A stretch of DNA of 64,000 nucleotides from Winogradskya consettensis (lineage in GTDB: Bacteria > Actinomycetota > Actinomycetes > Mycobacteriales > Micromonosporaceae). The stretch covers positions 1 to 64,000 of the forward strand of contig NZ_BOQP01000016.1 of assembly GCF_018332715.1 (NCBI RefSeq), given 5' to 3'. Below are positions 42,392 through 51,874 of the stretch, piece after piece. Both the position numbers and the translations under genes were made by a program. Within the stretch, counting starts at the first letter, position 1. Every line of letters begins with the position of its first letter. The notes beneath the pieces are model-generated. The model saw only the letters and a list, made by a program, of their open reading frames with translations, was not told the origin of the DNA and ran no database searches.

Positions 42392-43572
42392 GCTCCCGAC
42401 CCTCCCCGGTGAGCCGGCGGCGCCTGCTCGCCGGGGGCGCGGTCGCCGGTCTCGGCGCTGTTGCCGCTGCCGGCGCCACCGTTGTCACCGGGGCCGCTGA
42501 TGTGCTGCCGGTCCAGGCCGCTGTCCCCGATACGGGTACGGCCACCGTCCCCTTCTACGGCACCAGGCAGGCCGGTGTGGCCCAGGACCCGCCCGCGCAA
42601 GCCGCCTTCGTGGCGCTCACCCTGGCCGCCGGTACCGACAAACGCGCGGTCGCCCGGATGATGCGCCTGCTCACCGATGACGCGGCGCGCCTGACCCGGG
42701 GAGAGCCCGCCCTCGGCGACACCGACGCCACCCTCGCGGTGCTGCCCGCCCGGCTCACCGTGACGTTCGGCTTCGGCCCGGGCCTCTACGCCGTGGCCGG
42801 GCAGCGTTCCCCGGTCGCCGACCTGCCCGCGTTCGCCATCGACCGCCTCGAAAAGCGGTGGTCCGGAGGCGACCTGCTGCTGCAGATCTGCGCCGACGAC
42901 CCGCTGACCGTCACCCACACCCAGCGGATGCTCATCAAGGACGCCCGCCCGTTCGCCGCGGTCCGCTGGGTCCAGCAGGGTTTCCGGCGCAGCCCCGGCG
43001 TCCAGTCCCCGGAACACACCCAGCGCAACGTTCTCGGCCAGCTCGACGGCACCGCCAACCCGCGCGGCCCCGGGATCGACCCGGCGGTCTGGAACCCGGA
43101 CGGCTCGACCCAGCTGGTCGTGCGCCGGATCCGCGCGGAGATCGAAAAATGGGACCTCCTCTCGGTCACCGACAAGGAGAACGCCGTGGGCCGCCGGATG
43201 GCCACGGGCGCCCCGCTCAGCGGCACGGACGAGCACGACGATCCCGACTTCACGGCCCTCGACGACGCCGGCCTGCCGAAGATCCCGGACTTCTCCCACG
43301 TCACCCGCGCGCACGTCACCGACCCGGCGATGAAGATCCTGCGGCGGCCGTACAACTATGACGGCGTGCCGAACGCTCTGGGTCATCCCGACGCGGGCCT
43401 GATCTTCGCGGCGTTCCAGCGCGACATCGCCCGCCAGTTCGTACCCATCCAGCAACGCCTCGCGGACAAGGACCTGCTGAACGAATGGATCACCCCGATC
43501 GGCTCGGCCGTCTTCGCCGTCCCGCCCGGCTGTTCCGAGGGCGGCTGGATCGGCGAGCAGGTCCTCGCATGA
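42388..43572 (+). CDS. Tat-exported DyP-type heme peroxidase (EfeB/DtpA-like)
   Basis: A 394-residue dye-decolourising peroxidase. The N-terminus SRRRLLAGGAVAGLGAVAAA is a twin-arginine signal. The DyP signature GxxDG is present as GQLDGTANPRGP, with TFGFGPGLYAV in the first ferredoxin-like half and FSHVTRAHVTDPAMKILRRP in the heme-binding half; FAAFQRDIARQFVPIQQRL precedes the C-terminus. GTG 42388 overlaps the chaperone stop, and the end overlaps copC. In Streptomyces a DyP peroxidase (DtpA) works with a PCu(A)C-like chaperone in maturing a copper radical oxidase, which supports this gene grouping. Confidence 0.93.
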   Translation: MSSRPSPVSRRRLLAGGAVAGLGAVAAAGATVVTGAADVLPVQAAVPDTGTATVPFYGTRQAGVAQDPPAQAAFVALTLAAGTDKRAVARMMRLLTDDAARLTRGEPALGDTDATLAVLPARLTVTFGFGPGLYAVAGQRSPVADLPAFAIDRLEKRWSGGDLLLQICADDPLTVTHTQRMLIKDARPFAAVRWVQQGFRRSPGVQSPEHTQRNVLGQLDGTANPRGPGIDPAVWNPDGSTQLVVRRIRAEIEKWDLLSVTDKENAVGRRMATGAPLSGTDEHDDPDFTALDDAGLPKIPDFSHVTRAHVTDPAMKILRRPYNYDGVPNALGHPDAGLIFAAFQRDIARQFVPIQQRLADKDLLNEWITPIGSAVFAVPPGCSEGGWIGEQVLA

Positions 43573-44126
43573 AGAAGGCACTCGCCGCCCTCGCCGCGAT
43601 CCTCGTCGTGCTGCTGCCGGCTGCCCCGGCCTGGGCCCACGCCCAGATGATCGCCTCCACGCCGGCCAAGGACGCCACCCTGACGACGGCACCCACCGCG
43701 ATCACCCTGAAATTCACCGAGCGCCTCAACCCCGGCTTCACCACCATCGTCCTCAGCGACGCGGCCAGACAACGCATCCCCGCAGCACCCCCGGCCATCG
43801 ACTCGGCCACCGGCACCCTCACCCTCACCCAGCCCCTCACCAACGGCCCGTACACAGTGGCCTACCGGGTCGTGTCGGTCGACGGCCACACGGTGCAGGG
43901 CTCCTACCTCTTCACGGTCGCCGACCCGGCCCTGCCGGCGGCCACGGCCACGGTCGCCGTCGCCCCGTCCGGCGGCGCGGCCGCGTCGGAGCCCGGCTCC
44001 GGGGGCGTTCCCACGGGCGCGCTGATCGGCCTGGGCGCGGCGGGGGTGGCCCTCGCGGCGATCGCGCTGTTCCTGGTTCTCTCCGCCCGGCGGCGCGCAA
44101 CTGCCCAACGGGCGAGCCGGCCCTGA
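43569..44126 (+). CDS. CopC-domain copper-binding protein
   Basis: A 185-residue secreted or membrane-anchored CopC protein. The signal peptide MKKALAALAAILVVLLPAAP ends at AWA, leaving a mature N-terminal His (HAQMIASTPA), the typical first copper ligand. The CopC fold follows: ATLTTAPTAITLKFTERLNP and YTVAYRVVSVDGHTVQGSYL with the second His. A Gly/Ser-rich linker leads to a C-terminal helix (GALIGLGAAGVALAAIALFL) and an Arg-rich tail that anchor it. ATG overlaps the peroxidase stop (ATGA). Last gene of the copper operon. Confidence 0.93.
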   Translation: MKKALAALAAILVVLLPAAPAWAHAQMIASTPAKDATLTTAPTAITLKFTERLNPGFTTIVLSDAARQRIPAAPPAIDSATGTLTLTQPLTNGPYTVAYRVVSVDGHTVQGSYLFTVADPALPAATATVAVAPSGGAAASEPGSGGVPTGALIGLGAAGVALAAIALFLVLSARRRATAQRASRP

Positions 44127-44169
44127 CCGCGACGACTCCGGCGAGTGCGGCGGCGGGTTGGCCGGAGGA

Positions 44170-44541
44170 TCAGCCCGGCGGCATTCGCGTGGTGAACGTG
44201 AGTGGCCGGCCCGTCCGAGGGACGAGCGCGACGGTGATGCGGATGTGCCGGCCGGGTGGCAGGGGAGCGGCGGCGAGGGCTGTGCTTCCCGCGACCGGCT
44301 GGACGGCGACGGGCAGGCCGTCGATGCTCAGGGTCCACGTGCGCACCGGCCCGATCGCCGGATCGGCGCACAGGTGCAGGAGGGCGTTGCCGCCGTGCGC
44401 CGGCTCGACGCGTACCAGCAGCTCACGGCCGTCCGTGTAGGCAGCCGTCGACGTCCGTGCCGGGCACGGCCCCTTCGCCGCGGCGGCACCCATGAGGGGA
44501 CCGGTCGCGAGAAGGGTGACGCTGACGGCGAGCGCGGCCAC
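44170..44541 (-). CDS. Hypothetical secreted or membrane-anchored protein
   Basis: A 123-residue ORF from GTG 44541: a hydrophobic helix (MAALAVSVTLLATGPLMGAA) followed by a beta-rich region (YTDGRELLVRVEPAHGGNAL, then TWTLSIDGLPVAVQPVAGST and GRHIRITVALVPRTG). It looks like a small extracytoplasmic domain near the copper genes; no family recognised. The same frame stays open another 200 bp upstream with plausible coding sequence (LTVRHSADGLELIWERTVAL) but no start codon, so the true gene may be longer or carry a frameshift. Strand, end and frame are firmer than the start. Confidence 0.5.
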   Translation of the reverse strand: MAALAVSVTLLATGPLMGAAAAKGPCPARTSTAAYTDGRELLVRVEPAHGGNALLHLCADPAIGPVRTWTLSIDGLPVAVQPVAGSTALAAAPLPPGRHIRITVALVPRTGRPLTFTTRMPPG

Positions 44542-44762
44542 AGCCGCGGCAAAAGCCAGCGGCCCGCGCCACGACCTCGGCGCGGGCGGCGGCAGCGCGA
44601 CAGTGCGTTCCCAAATCAGCTCCAGCCCGTCGGCGCTGTGCCGGACGGTCAGGGCGGCTCGGGGAACGGCCCGGCGGTGGCGTCGGCCCCGGCAGTAGCG
44701 GGTGCCGGTCGTCGGTGACGGGGGGGTCGTACCCCTCGGATCTCATGGTGGGGTAGTCGCTG

Positions 44763-44811
44763 GTGGGCCGCCCGCGGTTCCCGGCTCTGCGGGTTCCGCG
44801 GGCGGCCTCAC
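44763..44811. terminator. Terminator hairpin after the PepSY gene
   Basis: Arms GGCCGCCCGCGG (44766-44777) and CCGCGGGCGGCC (44796-44807) pair over 12 bp, with an inner CCCG/CGGG stem around a six-base loop. It lies 20-60 bp after the PepSY gene stop on the minus strand. Confidence 0.8.
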
Positions 44812-44825
44812 CAGGGCCGGGACGG

Positions 44826-46274
44826 TCAGCTTCCCGCAGGTGCGGGGGAAACCGGGACGGGCGGGCGTGGCCGGCCCGACCGGTTGCGGATCGCGCCGAT
44901 GATGACGTCGGCCACCAGGAACGCGGCCAGCGGGATGCCGAACAGGGGCAGCGCCCAGCCCAGGGCGAAGACCACCGGGACGCCGGCGATGATGCCCCAG
45001 GTGGGTAGTTGCTGCCAGGCGCCCCGGGCGGGCGGGGCACCGGCGAGAGCCCGGCGGTCGGTGCGGGTGGGGCGGCGTTGCCACCACATGCGGTAGCCCC
45101 AGACGATGACGCAGATCAGGCCGATGGCGAGGGCGGCGAGCAGGAGCTGGTTGACGATGCCGAACAGGGTTCCCATGTGGGCGTTGATGCCCCAGCGGGT
45201 GAGCTTGGACAGGACGGGCCAGTCGGCGAAGTCGACGCGATCGGTGACCTGGGCGGTGGTGGGGTCGACGGCGACGCTGTCCCGGCCGACCGGCCACAGG
45301 TTGCGGGTCTGGGTGACCGTCCAGGCGGTGGTGGCGTCGGTGGGGACGGCGAGTTCCACCGGGCCGTCGATGCCGTTGTCGCGGGCGGCCTTCAGAACGG
45401 CGTCGGCGGCCGCCGGGTCGGCGGTGCCCGCCGTCGGGGCCGGGGCCGCACCGCCGTGGTGGCTGGGGGCGGGTGCCGCCGCGGCTCCGGCGGTCAGCTC
45501 GGTTGCTACCGACGGGGTGCCCGACTTCAGCGAGTCGAGGGCCGTGGCGAAGTTGCCACCGGCGTAGCGGGACCAGGTCAGGCCGGTGGCGGAGAGCAGG
45601 AGCAGGCCGACCGTGAGCCAGACACCGGTGGCGGCGTGCCAGCTGCGCGTACGGCGTACCCCCTTCTTGGCGGTGAGGTCGGGGGTGAGCAGTTTGCGGC
45701 CGCGCTGGCGGCGCCACCAGAGGACGAGGCCGCCGAGGGCGATGACGCTGAGCCAGCTCGCCGCGAACTCGGAGTAGTAGCGGCCCGTGTCGCCCAGGTG
45801 CAGGTTGCGGTGCAGGTCGTCGAGCCAGGTCTTGAACGGGGTGGTGGCGAACCAGGTGGTCAGCTGCCCGGTCACGGCTGCTGTGTACGGGTTCACGTAC
45901 ACCGTGTGGGAGTGTTCCTCGTCGAGCTCGGGGGACGTGAAGTCGACCTGGGTGGTCGTGTCGCCGTCGCCCGGGCGTACCAGGATCGGGTCGCCCTGGG
46001 GATGGGTGGCGCGGGCCGCCGCGATCTGCTCGGCCAGCGGCCTGGCCGCGGTGCCCGGGTCCGAGACGGTGAGCTCGTCCGCGTAGACGGCGCGCTCCAT
46101 CTGCGGTGCGAACGCGTACGCCAGCCCGGTCAGCGCCGCGACCAGCAGGAACGGCGCGACGACGATTCCGGCGTAGAAGTGCAGACGCAACAGCAGCGGG
46201 CCGAAACTTCGCGTGGGCGTGGGGCGCGGGCGCGGTAAGGGTGGGGCTTCGGTCTGTGTTGCGGTCGTTGACAT
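44826..46274 (-). CDS. PepSY domain-containing membrane protein
   Basis: A 482-residue PepSY-TM protein with four main helices: LRLHFYAGIVVAPFLLVAAL near the N-terminus, a second near 195 (FAASWLSVIALGGLVLWWRR), a third after AATGVWLTVGLLLL and a fourth near 395-415. The large extracytoplasmic loops contain a PepSY segment (IAAARATHPQGDPILVRPGD) and a His/Gly/Pro-rich stretch APSHHGGAAPAP that could bind metal. Such proteins are linked to iron/siderophore reduction or peptidase inhibition. ATG 46274 has GAGG 5 bp upstream. It converges on the copper operon and lies downstream of the nickel/cobalt permease. Confidence 0.88.
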   Translation of the reverse strand: MSTTATQTEAPPLPRPRPTPTRSFGPLLLRLHFYAGIVVAPFLLVAALTGLAYAFAPQMERAVYADELTVSDPGTAARPLAEQIAAARATHPQGDPILVRPGDGDTTTQVDFTSPELDEEHSHTVYVNPYTAAVTGQLTTWFATTPFKTWLDDLHRNLHLGDTGRYYSEFAASWLSVIALGGLVLWWRRQRGRKLLTPDLTAKKGVRRTRSWHAATGVWLTVGLLLLSATGLTWSRYAGGNFATALDSLKSGTPSVATELTAGAAAAPAPSHHGGAAPAPTAGTADPAAADAVLKAARDNGIDGPVELAVPTDATTAWTVTQTRNLWPVGRDSVAVDPTTAQVTDRVDFADWPVLSKLTRWGINAHMGTLFGIVNQLLLAALAIGLICVIVWGYRMWWQRRPTRTDRRALAGAPPARGAWQQLPTWGIIAGVPVVFALGWALPLFGIPLAAFLVADVIIGAIRNRSGRPRPPVPVSPAPAGS

Positions 46275-46346
46275 CGGCACCTCGGGGATGATGGGTCGGC
46301 TGTGACTCGCATCATTGGTCGCCCGGGGTCGCCGAATGGTTCCCGG

Positions 46347-47522
46347 CTACTCGCTGTTCGCCGGGTTCAGGCCGCTGGTCGCTGGGGTGAGGTCGCTGTC
46401 AGCCGGCGCCGGGTCGCTGTGCGCCGGGGTCGGATCCGTGGACCAGCGCTGTTCGATGCGCCCGAGACGCCAGATCGCGATGGCGGCGATCCAGGCGAGC
46501 ACGAAGAGTCCGACGATGGCGTACCCGGCGTAGTCGAGAGGGATGGCACCGATTGCCGCGAGCGGGCCCGTGGTGATGTGGGCCTGGTCGTCGAGGACGC
46601 CGATCAGTTCGATGGTGCCGATGACCAGGGCCACCGCCACGGAGATGGACGTGATGGTGATGTTGTAGAAGACCTTGCGGACCGGTTTCGCGAACGCCCA
46701 GCCGTACGCGGCGTTCATGAACACGCCGTCGACGGTGTCCATCAGGCACATGCCGGCGGCGAACAGGATCGGCAGCACGAGGATCGAGTAGAACGGCAGG
46801 GCGAACGCGGCGGCACCCCCGGCGAGGACGAGCAGGCCGACCTCGGTGGCGGTGTCGAAGCCTAGGCCGAAGAGTACGCCGACGGGGTAGATGTGCCACG
46901 GTTTGCGTACTGACTTGGTGAGGCCGCCGAGGATGCGGTTCATGAAGCCGCGCTTGTTGAGCTGGTCCTCGAGCTCCTGCTCGTCGAAGTGGCCGCTGCG
47001 CATCCGGCGGAAGACGCGGATGATCCCGAGCAGCACGACGAGGTTCAGGATGCCGAGGACCCAGAGGAACACGCCCGAGACCGACGCGCCGATGACCCCG
47101 GCGACCGAGTGCAGGCCCGATCCGCCGTCCGACACCTGACCGGCGAGCGCTTTCACGCCGACGGAGAGCAGGAACGACAGCGTGAACACGATCGTCGAGT
47201 GGCCGAGGGAGAACCAGAATCCGACCGACAGCGGCTTGCGTACGTTGTCCTGCATCAGTTTGCGGGTGGTGTTGTCCACAGCCGCGATGTGATCGGCGTC
47301 GAACGCGTGCCGCAGCCCGAACGTGTAGGCGAGCACCCCGACGCCGACGGTGAAGACGGGATGGTCGCCGCCGAGGTGGAAGTGCTTCGGCACGACCAGC
47401 CCGAACAGGATCGCGAACCCGGCCACGTGCAGCAGCACGATGAACCCCGCCATGCCGGCCAGCGAGCGCCGGTCCTCGCGGGTCAGGCTCCGCCGGAAGC
47501 GGGACAAGCGGGTGTCGGCCAT
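46347..47522 (-). CDS. NiCoT-family nickel/cobalt permease
   Basis: A 391-residue eight-helix transporter of the HoxN/NixA family. The signature RHAFDADHIAAVDNTTRKLM is in helix II, with LGFDTATEV in the middle and FAAGMCLMDTVDGVFMNAAY later. These motifs identify high-affinity Ni2+/Co2+ uptake; which metal is preferred cannot be read directly. The C-terminal 35 residues are a repeat tail (TPAHSDPAPADSDLTPATSG) from about 21-bp DNA repeats at 46350-46440. Placement next to B12-dependent mutase genes favours cobalt. Confidence 0.93.
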   Translation of the reverse strand: MADTRLSRFRRSLTREDRRSLAGMAGFIVLLHVAGFAILFGLVVPKHFHLGGDHPVFTVGVGVLAYTFGLRHAFDADHIAAVDNTTRKLMQDNVRKPLSVGFWFSLGHSTIVFTLSFLLSVGVKALAGQVSDGGSGLHSVAGVIGASVSGVFLWVLGILNLVVLLGIIRVFRRMRSGHFDEQELEDQLNKRGFMNRILGGLTKSVRKPWHIYPVGVLFGLGFDTATEVGLLVLAGGAAAFALPFYSILVLPILFAAGMCLMDTVDGVFMNAAYGWAFAKPVRKVFYNITITSISVAVALVIGTIELIGVLDDQAHITTGPLAAIGAIPLDYAGYAIVGLFVLAWIAAIAIWRLGRIEQRWSTDPTPAHSDPAPADSDLTPATSGLNPANSE

Positions 47523-47834
47523 GCGCCTTCTTCCCCTGCACAGGTAGCTGTATCGACCAGAAACCTACTCTATTGCAACTCCTTGGCGACAGCGTGACCT
47601 GGGCAACTGGCGTGATCTTGGCAACTGACCGGTTAGGTTCAGCGCTGTGCCCCGCCGATAAGGCTGCGCCTTTCGGGCAGGGCTGTGCGACCGCTCAAGG
47701 TAGGGGTTGTCCGGTACATACCGTGGACAGGAGGATGCTGTCCGGGAGCGATGCTGGCGGGCTGTCATGATGCCGGGCTGCGATGCTGGCTGGAGTCAGG
47801 AGAGGGCGGGCTTGTTGATGGGGGAGAGCAGTCC
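47523..47834. promoter_or_regulatory. Divergent region between the permease and mutA
   Basis: This 312-bp gap should hold both promoters. It contains an 18-bp tandem duplication (47592-47627), a direct repeat GCGATGCTGGC near 47749 and 47780, and the GGGGAGAG ribosome binding site of mutA. I looked for the B12-box sequence of a cobalamin riboswitch and do not find it here. Confidence 0.5.
47592..47627. repeat. 18-bp tandem duplication, regulator-site candidate
   Basis: GCGTGACCTGGGCAACTG is followed directly by GCGTGATCTTGGCAACTG, with two mismatches. A third partial copy of the GCAACT end lies at 47575-47580. The array is 70-105 bp upstream of the nickel/cobalt permease start and could be a binding site for a metal- or B12-responsive regulator. 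Confidence 0.6.
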
Positions 47835-49670
47835 ATGACCGCACCGGGTGACGAACTCACGCTGGGGGCGGACTTCACCCCTGCCACCGTCGGACAGTGG
47901 CGGAAGCTGGCACTCGCTGCGCTGCGCAAGTCCGGGGCAGCGACCGAGGACACTGCTCTGGAGCAGGTGGACGAGCTGCTCGCCACCACCACGTACGACG
48001 GCCCGTCCATCGCGGCCCTGCACACGCCGGACAGCGCGCCGACCGGTCCGGCCGTGCAGACCGGCCTGCCCGGGCAGTGGCCGTTCGTGCGGGGAGCTCG
48101 TGCCTCGGGCGGGCTCGGCGGTGGCTGGGACGTGCGGCAGCGGCACACCGGCGAGAACCCGAAGGAGATCCGCGAGGCCGTCCTCGGCGACCTCGAGAAC
48201 GGTGCGACCTCGATCTGGCTGTCCGTGGGCGACGACGCGCTGCCGTTCGACGCCCTGCCCGACGCGCTCGACGGGGTCCATCTCGACCTGGCCGGGGTGG
48301 TGCTCGACCCCGGGAATGACTTCGCCGCCGCGGGCGAAGCCTGGTTCGACCTGCTCGCCGCCCGTGGTGCCGACCCCCGGCAGGTCCGTGGTGGACTCGG
48401 CGCGGATCCCCTCGGCTTGCTCGCCCGCACCGGCTCGGTCGCCGGCCCGGGCGAGACGGACCTGGTTTTGGCGGCGGCGCTGGCCGGACGGTGTGTGGCT
48501 GAGGCGCCGGGGATCCGCGCGATCACCGTGGACGCGACTGTCTATCACGATGCCGGTGGGTCGGATGCCGAGGAGCTGGGGTGTGCCGCCGCGGCGGGGG
48601 TCGCCTATCTTCGTGCGCTGACGGATGCCGGTCTGCCGGTCGCGGCGGCGTTGAGCCAGCTCGAGTTCCGGTACGCCGCGACGGCTGACCAGTTCGCGAC
48701 GATCGCCAAGCTGCGGGCCGCGCGGAGGATCTGGGCGAGGATCGCCGAGCTGTCCGGGGAGCCCGGTGCCGGCGGGCAGCGTCAGCATGCGGTGACGTCG
48801 GCGGCGATGATGACCGCCCGGGATCCCTGGGTGAACCTGCTGCGCACCACGATCGCCGCGTTCGCCGCGGGGGTGGGCGGGGCGGACGCCGTGACCGTGC
48901 TGCCGTTCGACCATGGGCTCGGGCGTCCCGACGGGTTCTCGCGGCGTCTCGCCCGTAACACGCAGACCCTGCTCGTCGAGGAAGCCCACGTGGCCCGGGT
49001 GATCGACCCGGCCGGTGGCTCCTGGTACGTCGAGAGCTACACCGATGAGCTGGCGCGCGCCGCATGGGAGTGGTTCACCGGTATCGAGCAGGCCGGGGGC
49101 ATCGCCGCCGCGCTCGGCAGCGGGCTCGTCGCCGACCGGCTCGCCGCGACCTGGCAGCGGCGGGAGAGCAACCTCGCGCACCGCCGTGACCCGATCACCG
49201 GCGTGAGCGAGTTCCCGGATCTGGCCGAACGGGTCCCCGAACGCCGCCCCGCCACCGTTCCCGCCGGCGGTGGACTGCCCCGCCACCGGTACGCCGAGGC
49301 GTTCGAGCGGCTGCGCGACCGGAGCGACGCCTACCTGGCCGCGACCGGCAGCCGTCCCACGGTTTCGCTGGTTACGCTCGGTTCACCCGCGGCGTCCGGG
49401 CCGCGTGTCACCTTCGCGACGAACCTGTTCGCCGCCGGGGGGATCGCGGTGACGACGTCGCCGGGCGCGGTGGTGTGCCTGTGCGGGCCCGACAAGGCGT
49501 ACGCGGAGCAGGCCGTTGATCTGACCACTGAGCTGCGTGCGGCCGGGACGCAGCGGGTCATCCTGGCCGGCCGCGGTGATTTTCCCGGCATCGACAGGTA
49601 CGTGTACACCGGCTGTGACGCCGTCGCCGCCCTGACCGCGACGCTCGCCGACCTGGGGGTTCCCGAGTGA
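47835..49670 (+). CDS. mutA: Methylmalonyl-CoA mutase small subunit
   Basis: A 611-residue subunit that pairs with MutB to interconvert succinyl-CoA and methylmalonyl-CoA. TIM-barrel blocks include [20 protein letters not shown], then [40 protein letters not shown] and [15 protein letters not shown]. The C-terminal B12-binding domain is degenerate and lacks DxHxxG, as expected of the non-catalytic subunit. ATG 47835 follows GGGGAGAG; upstream in-frame codons back to 47685 lie in the regulatory region. Its stop overlaps the mutB GTG. Confidence 0.96.
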   Translation: MTAPGDELTLGADFTPATVGQWRKLALAALRKSGAATEDTALEQVDELLATTTYDGPSIAALHTPDSAPTGPAVQTGLPGQWPFVRGARASGGLGGGWDVRQRHTGENPKEIREAVLGDLENGATSIWLSVGDDALPFDALPDALDGVHLDLAGVVLDPGNDFAAAGEAWFDLLAARGADPRQVRGGLGADPLGLLARTGSVAGPGETDLVLAAALAGRCVAEAPGIRAITVDATVYHDAGGSDAEELGCAAAAGVAYLRALTDAGLPVAAALSQLEFRYAATADQFATIAKLRAARRIWARIAELSGEPGAGGQRQHAVTSAAMMTARDPWVNLLRTTIAAFAAGVGGADAVTVLPFDHGLGRPDGFSRRLARNTQTLLVEEAHVARVIDPAGGSWYVESYTDELARAAWEWFTGIEQAGGIAAALGSGLVADRLAATWQRRESNLAHRRDPITGVSEFPDLAERVPERRPATVPAGGGLPRHRYAEAFERLRDRSDAYLAATGSRPTVSLVTLGSPAASGPRVTFATNLFAAGGIAVTTSPGAVVCLCGPDKAYAEQAVDLTTELRAAGTQRVILAGRGDFPGIDRYVYTGCDAVAALTATLADLGVPE

Positions 49671-51874
49671 TTCCCGACTTCTCCACAGCGGAACTGACGG
49701 CGTCCGGGGCGTCGCCGTCCGTCGATTCCTGGCGTGACGCCGTGCGGGCCGAGACCGGGCGGGACGCCGGGGAGTTGCTCTGGCACACGCCCGAGGGGAT
49801 CGCGGTGCCGCCGCTGTTCACCGGCGCTGACCTGGAAGGCCTCGACTTTCTGGGTACGTATCCCGGCATCGCGCCGTACGTGCGTGGCCCGTACCCGACG
49901 ATGTACGTCAACCAGCCGTGGACGATCCGCCAGTACGCGGGGTTCTCCACAGCTGAGGAGTCGAACGCGTTCTACCGCCGCAACCTGGCAGGCGGGCAGA
50001 AGGGGCTTTCGGTCGCGTTCGACCTGCCCACCCACCGTGGTTATGACTCGGACCATCCGCGGGTGACCGGTGACGTCGGCATGGCGGGGGTGGCGATCGA
50101 CTCCATCTACGACATGCGGCAGTTGTTCGAGGGGATTCCGCTCGACCGGATGAGTGTGTCGATGACGATGAACGGCGCGGTGCTGCCGATTCTCGCCCTC
50201 TACATTGTCGCCGGTGAGGAGCAGGGCGTCCCGCCGGAGAAACTGTCCGGCACGATTCAGAACGACATCCTCAAAGAGTTCATGGTCCGTAACACCTACA
50301 TTTATCCGCCGACGCCGTCGATGCGGATCATCTCCGACATCTTCGCGTTCACGTCGCAGCGGATGCCGCGGTTCAACTCGATCTCGATCTCCGGCTACCA
50401 CATCCAGGAAGCCGGTGCGACTGCTGACCTCGAGCTCGCGTACACCCTGGCTGATGGGGTGGAGTATCTGCGTGCCGGGCGCGCGGCGGGGCTGGACATC
50501 GACGCGTTCGCGCCCCGGTTGTCGTTCTTCTGGGCGATCGGGATGAACTTCTTCATGGAGGTCGCCAAGCTGCGGGCGGGGCGGTTGCTGTGGGCGAAAC
50601 TCGTGCGCGAGTTCGGCCCCAAGGATCCGAGGTCGTTGAGTCTGCGTGCGCATTCGCAGACGTCGGGCTGGTCGCTGACCGCGCAGGACGTCTACAACAA
50701 CGTGATGCGTACGTGTGTCGAGGCGATGGCGGCGACGCAGGGCCATACGCAGTCGTTGCACACCAACGCGCTCGACGAGGCTCTGGCGTTGCCGACGGAT
50801 TTCTCCGCGCGGATCGCCCGGAATACGCAGCTGTTCCTGCAGCAGGAGTCGGGTACCACGCGTGCGGTCGACCCGTGGGGTGGCAGCGCGTACGTGGAAC
50901 GGCTCACGCGGGACCTCGCCGCGCGGGCCTGGGAGCACATCGCGGAGGTCGAGGCCGCCGGTGGCATGGCACGGGCGATCGAGGAGGGCATCCCGAAGAT
51001 GCGCATCGAGGAGGCCGCCGCCCGTACGCAGGCCCGCATCGACTCCGGCCGGCAGACGGTCATCGGCGTGAACAAGTACCGGCCGGACGCCGACGAACCC
51101 ATCGACGTGCTGAAGGTCGACAACGTCGCGGTGCGCGCAGGCCAGGTCGAGAAGCTGCGCCGCCTGCGCGCCGAACGTGACGAGGCCGCGTGCCGGTCCG
51201 CGCTGGACGCCCTCACCCGAGCCGCCGGCACCGTTCTTCCCGGGGCCTCGGCCGGTGACGGCAACCTGCTCGCGCTGGCCGTCGACGCCGCCCGGGCCAA
51301 GGCGACCGTGGGGGAGATCTCCGACGCGCTGGAAAAGGTCTACGGACGGCACACGGCTCGGATCCGTACCATTTCCGGGGTGTACCGCAAGGAGGCCGGC
51401 CAGGTGGCCAACATCGACCGGGCGCGCGCCGCCGCCGCCGCGTTCGCCGAGGCCGAGGGCCGCCAGCCGCGGATCCTGGTCGCCAAGATGGGCCAGGACG
51501 GCCACGACCGCGGCCAGAAGGTCGTCGCCACGGCCTTCGCCGACCTCGGCTTCGACGTCGACGTCGGCCCCCTGTTCGCCACCCCCGCCGAGGTCGCCCG
51601 CCAGGCCATCGAAGCCGACGCCCACATCGTCGGCGTCAACTCCCTCGCCGCGGGCCACCTCACCCTCGTCCCCGCCCTCCGCGACGAACTCGCCGCCCAG
51701 GGCCGCCCCGACATCATGATCATCGCCGGCGGCGTCATCCCACCCCAGGACTACGAAGCCCTGCGCGCAGCCGGCGCCGCGGCCATCTTCGCCCCCGGCA
51801 CCGTCCTCGCCGACGCCGCCCTCAACCTCCTCACCGACCTCTCCACCCGCCTCGGCCACCCCACCCCCGCCTGA
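49667..51874 (+). CDS. mutB: Methylmalonyl-CoA mutase large subunit
   Basis: A 735-residue catalytic subunit using adenosylcobalamin. Substrate region: [20 protein letters not shown], then [20 protein letters not shown] and [24 protein letters not shown] block near residue 385-405. The C-terminal B12-binding domain carries the axial His motif DGHDRG near residue 611 in [20 protein letters not shown], and [15 protein letters not shown] later. GTG 49667 overlaps the mutA stop, and the stop shares a base with meaB ATG (TGATG), so mutA-mutB-meaB are coupled. Confidence 0.97.
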   Translation: MIPDFSTAELTASGASPSVDSWRDAVRAETGRDAGELLWHTPEGIAVPPLFTGADLEGLDFLGTYPGIAPYVRGPYPTMYVNQPWTIRQYAGFSTAEESNAFYRRNLAGGQKGLSVAFDLPTHRGYDSDHPRVTGDVGMAGVAIDSIYDMRQLFEGIPLDRMSVSMTMNGAVLPILALYIVAGEEQGVPPEKLSGTIQNDILKEFMVRNTYIYPPTPSMRIISDIFAFTSQRMPRFNSISISGYHIQEAGATADLELAYTLADGVEYLRAGRAAGLDIDAFAPRLSFFWAIGMNFFMEVAKLRAGRLLWAKLVREFGPKDPRSLSLRAHSQTSGWSLTAQDVYNNVMRTCVEAMAATQGHTQSLHTNALDEALALPTDFSARIARNTQLFLQQESGTTRAVDPWGGSAYVERLTRDLAARAWEHIAEVEAAGGMARAIEEGIPKMRIEEAAARTQARIDSGRQTVIGVNKYRPDADEPIDVLKVDNVAVRAGQVEKLRRLRAERDEAACRSALDALTRAAGTVLPGASAGDGNLLALAVDAARAKATVGEISDALEKVYGRHTARIRTISGVYRKEAGQVANIDRARAAAAAFAEAEGRQPRILVAKMGQDGHDRGQKVVATAFADLGFDVDVGPLFATPAEVARQAIEADAHIVGVNSLAAGHLTLVPALRDELAAQGRPDIMIIAGGVIPPQDYEALRAAGAAAIFAPGTVLADAALNLLTDLSTRLGHPTPA

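Noticed and set aside
44423..45040. A 205-codon minus-strand frame between the PepSY gene and the copper operon
   Set aside because: It is Arg/Pro-rich with no fold, runs through the PepSY 3' end and terminator, and competes with a better protein-like frame at 44170-44541.
47571..47592. Possible Nur (nickel regulator) box TTGCAACTCCTTGGCG upstream of the Ni/Co permease
   Set aside because: Only the left half fits the TTGCAA-N5-TTGCAA pattern; the right half does not.
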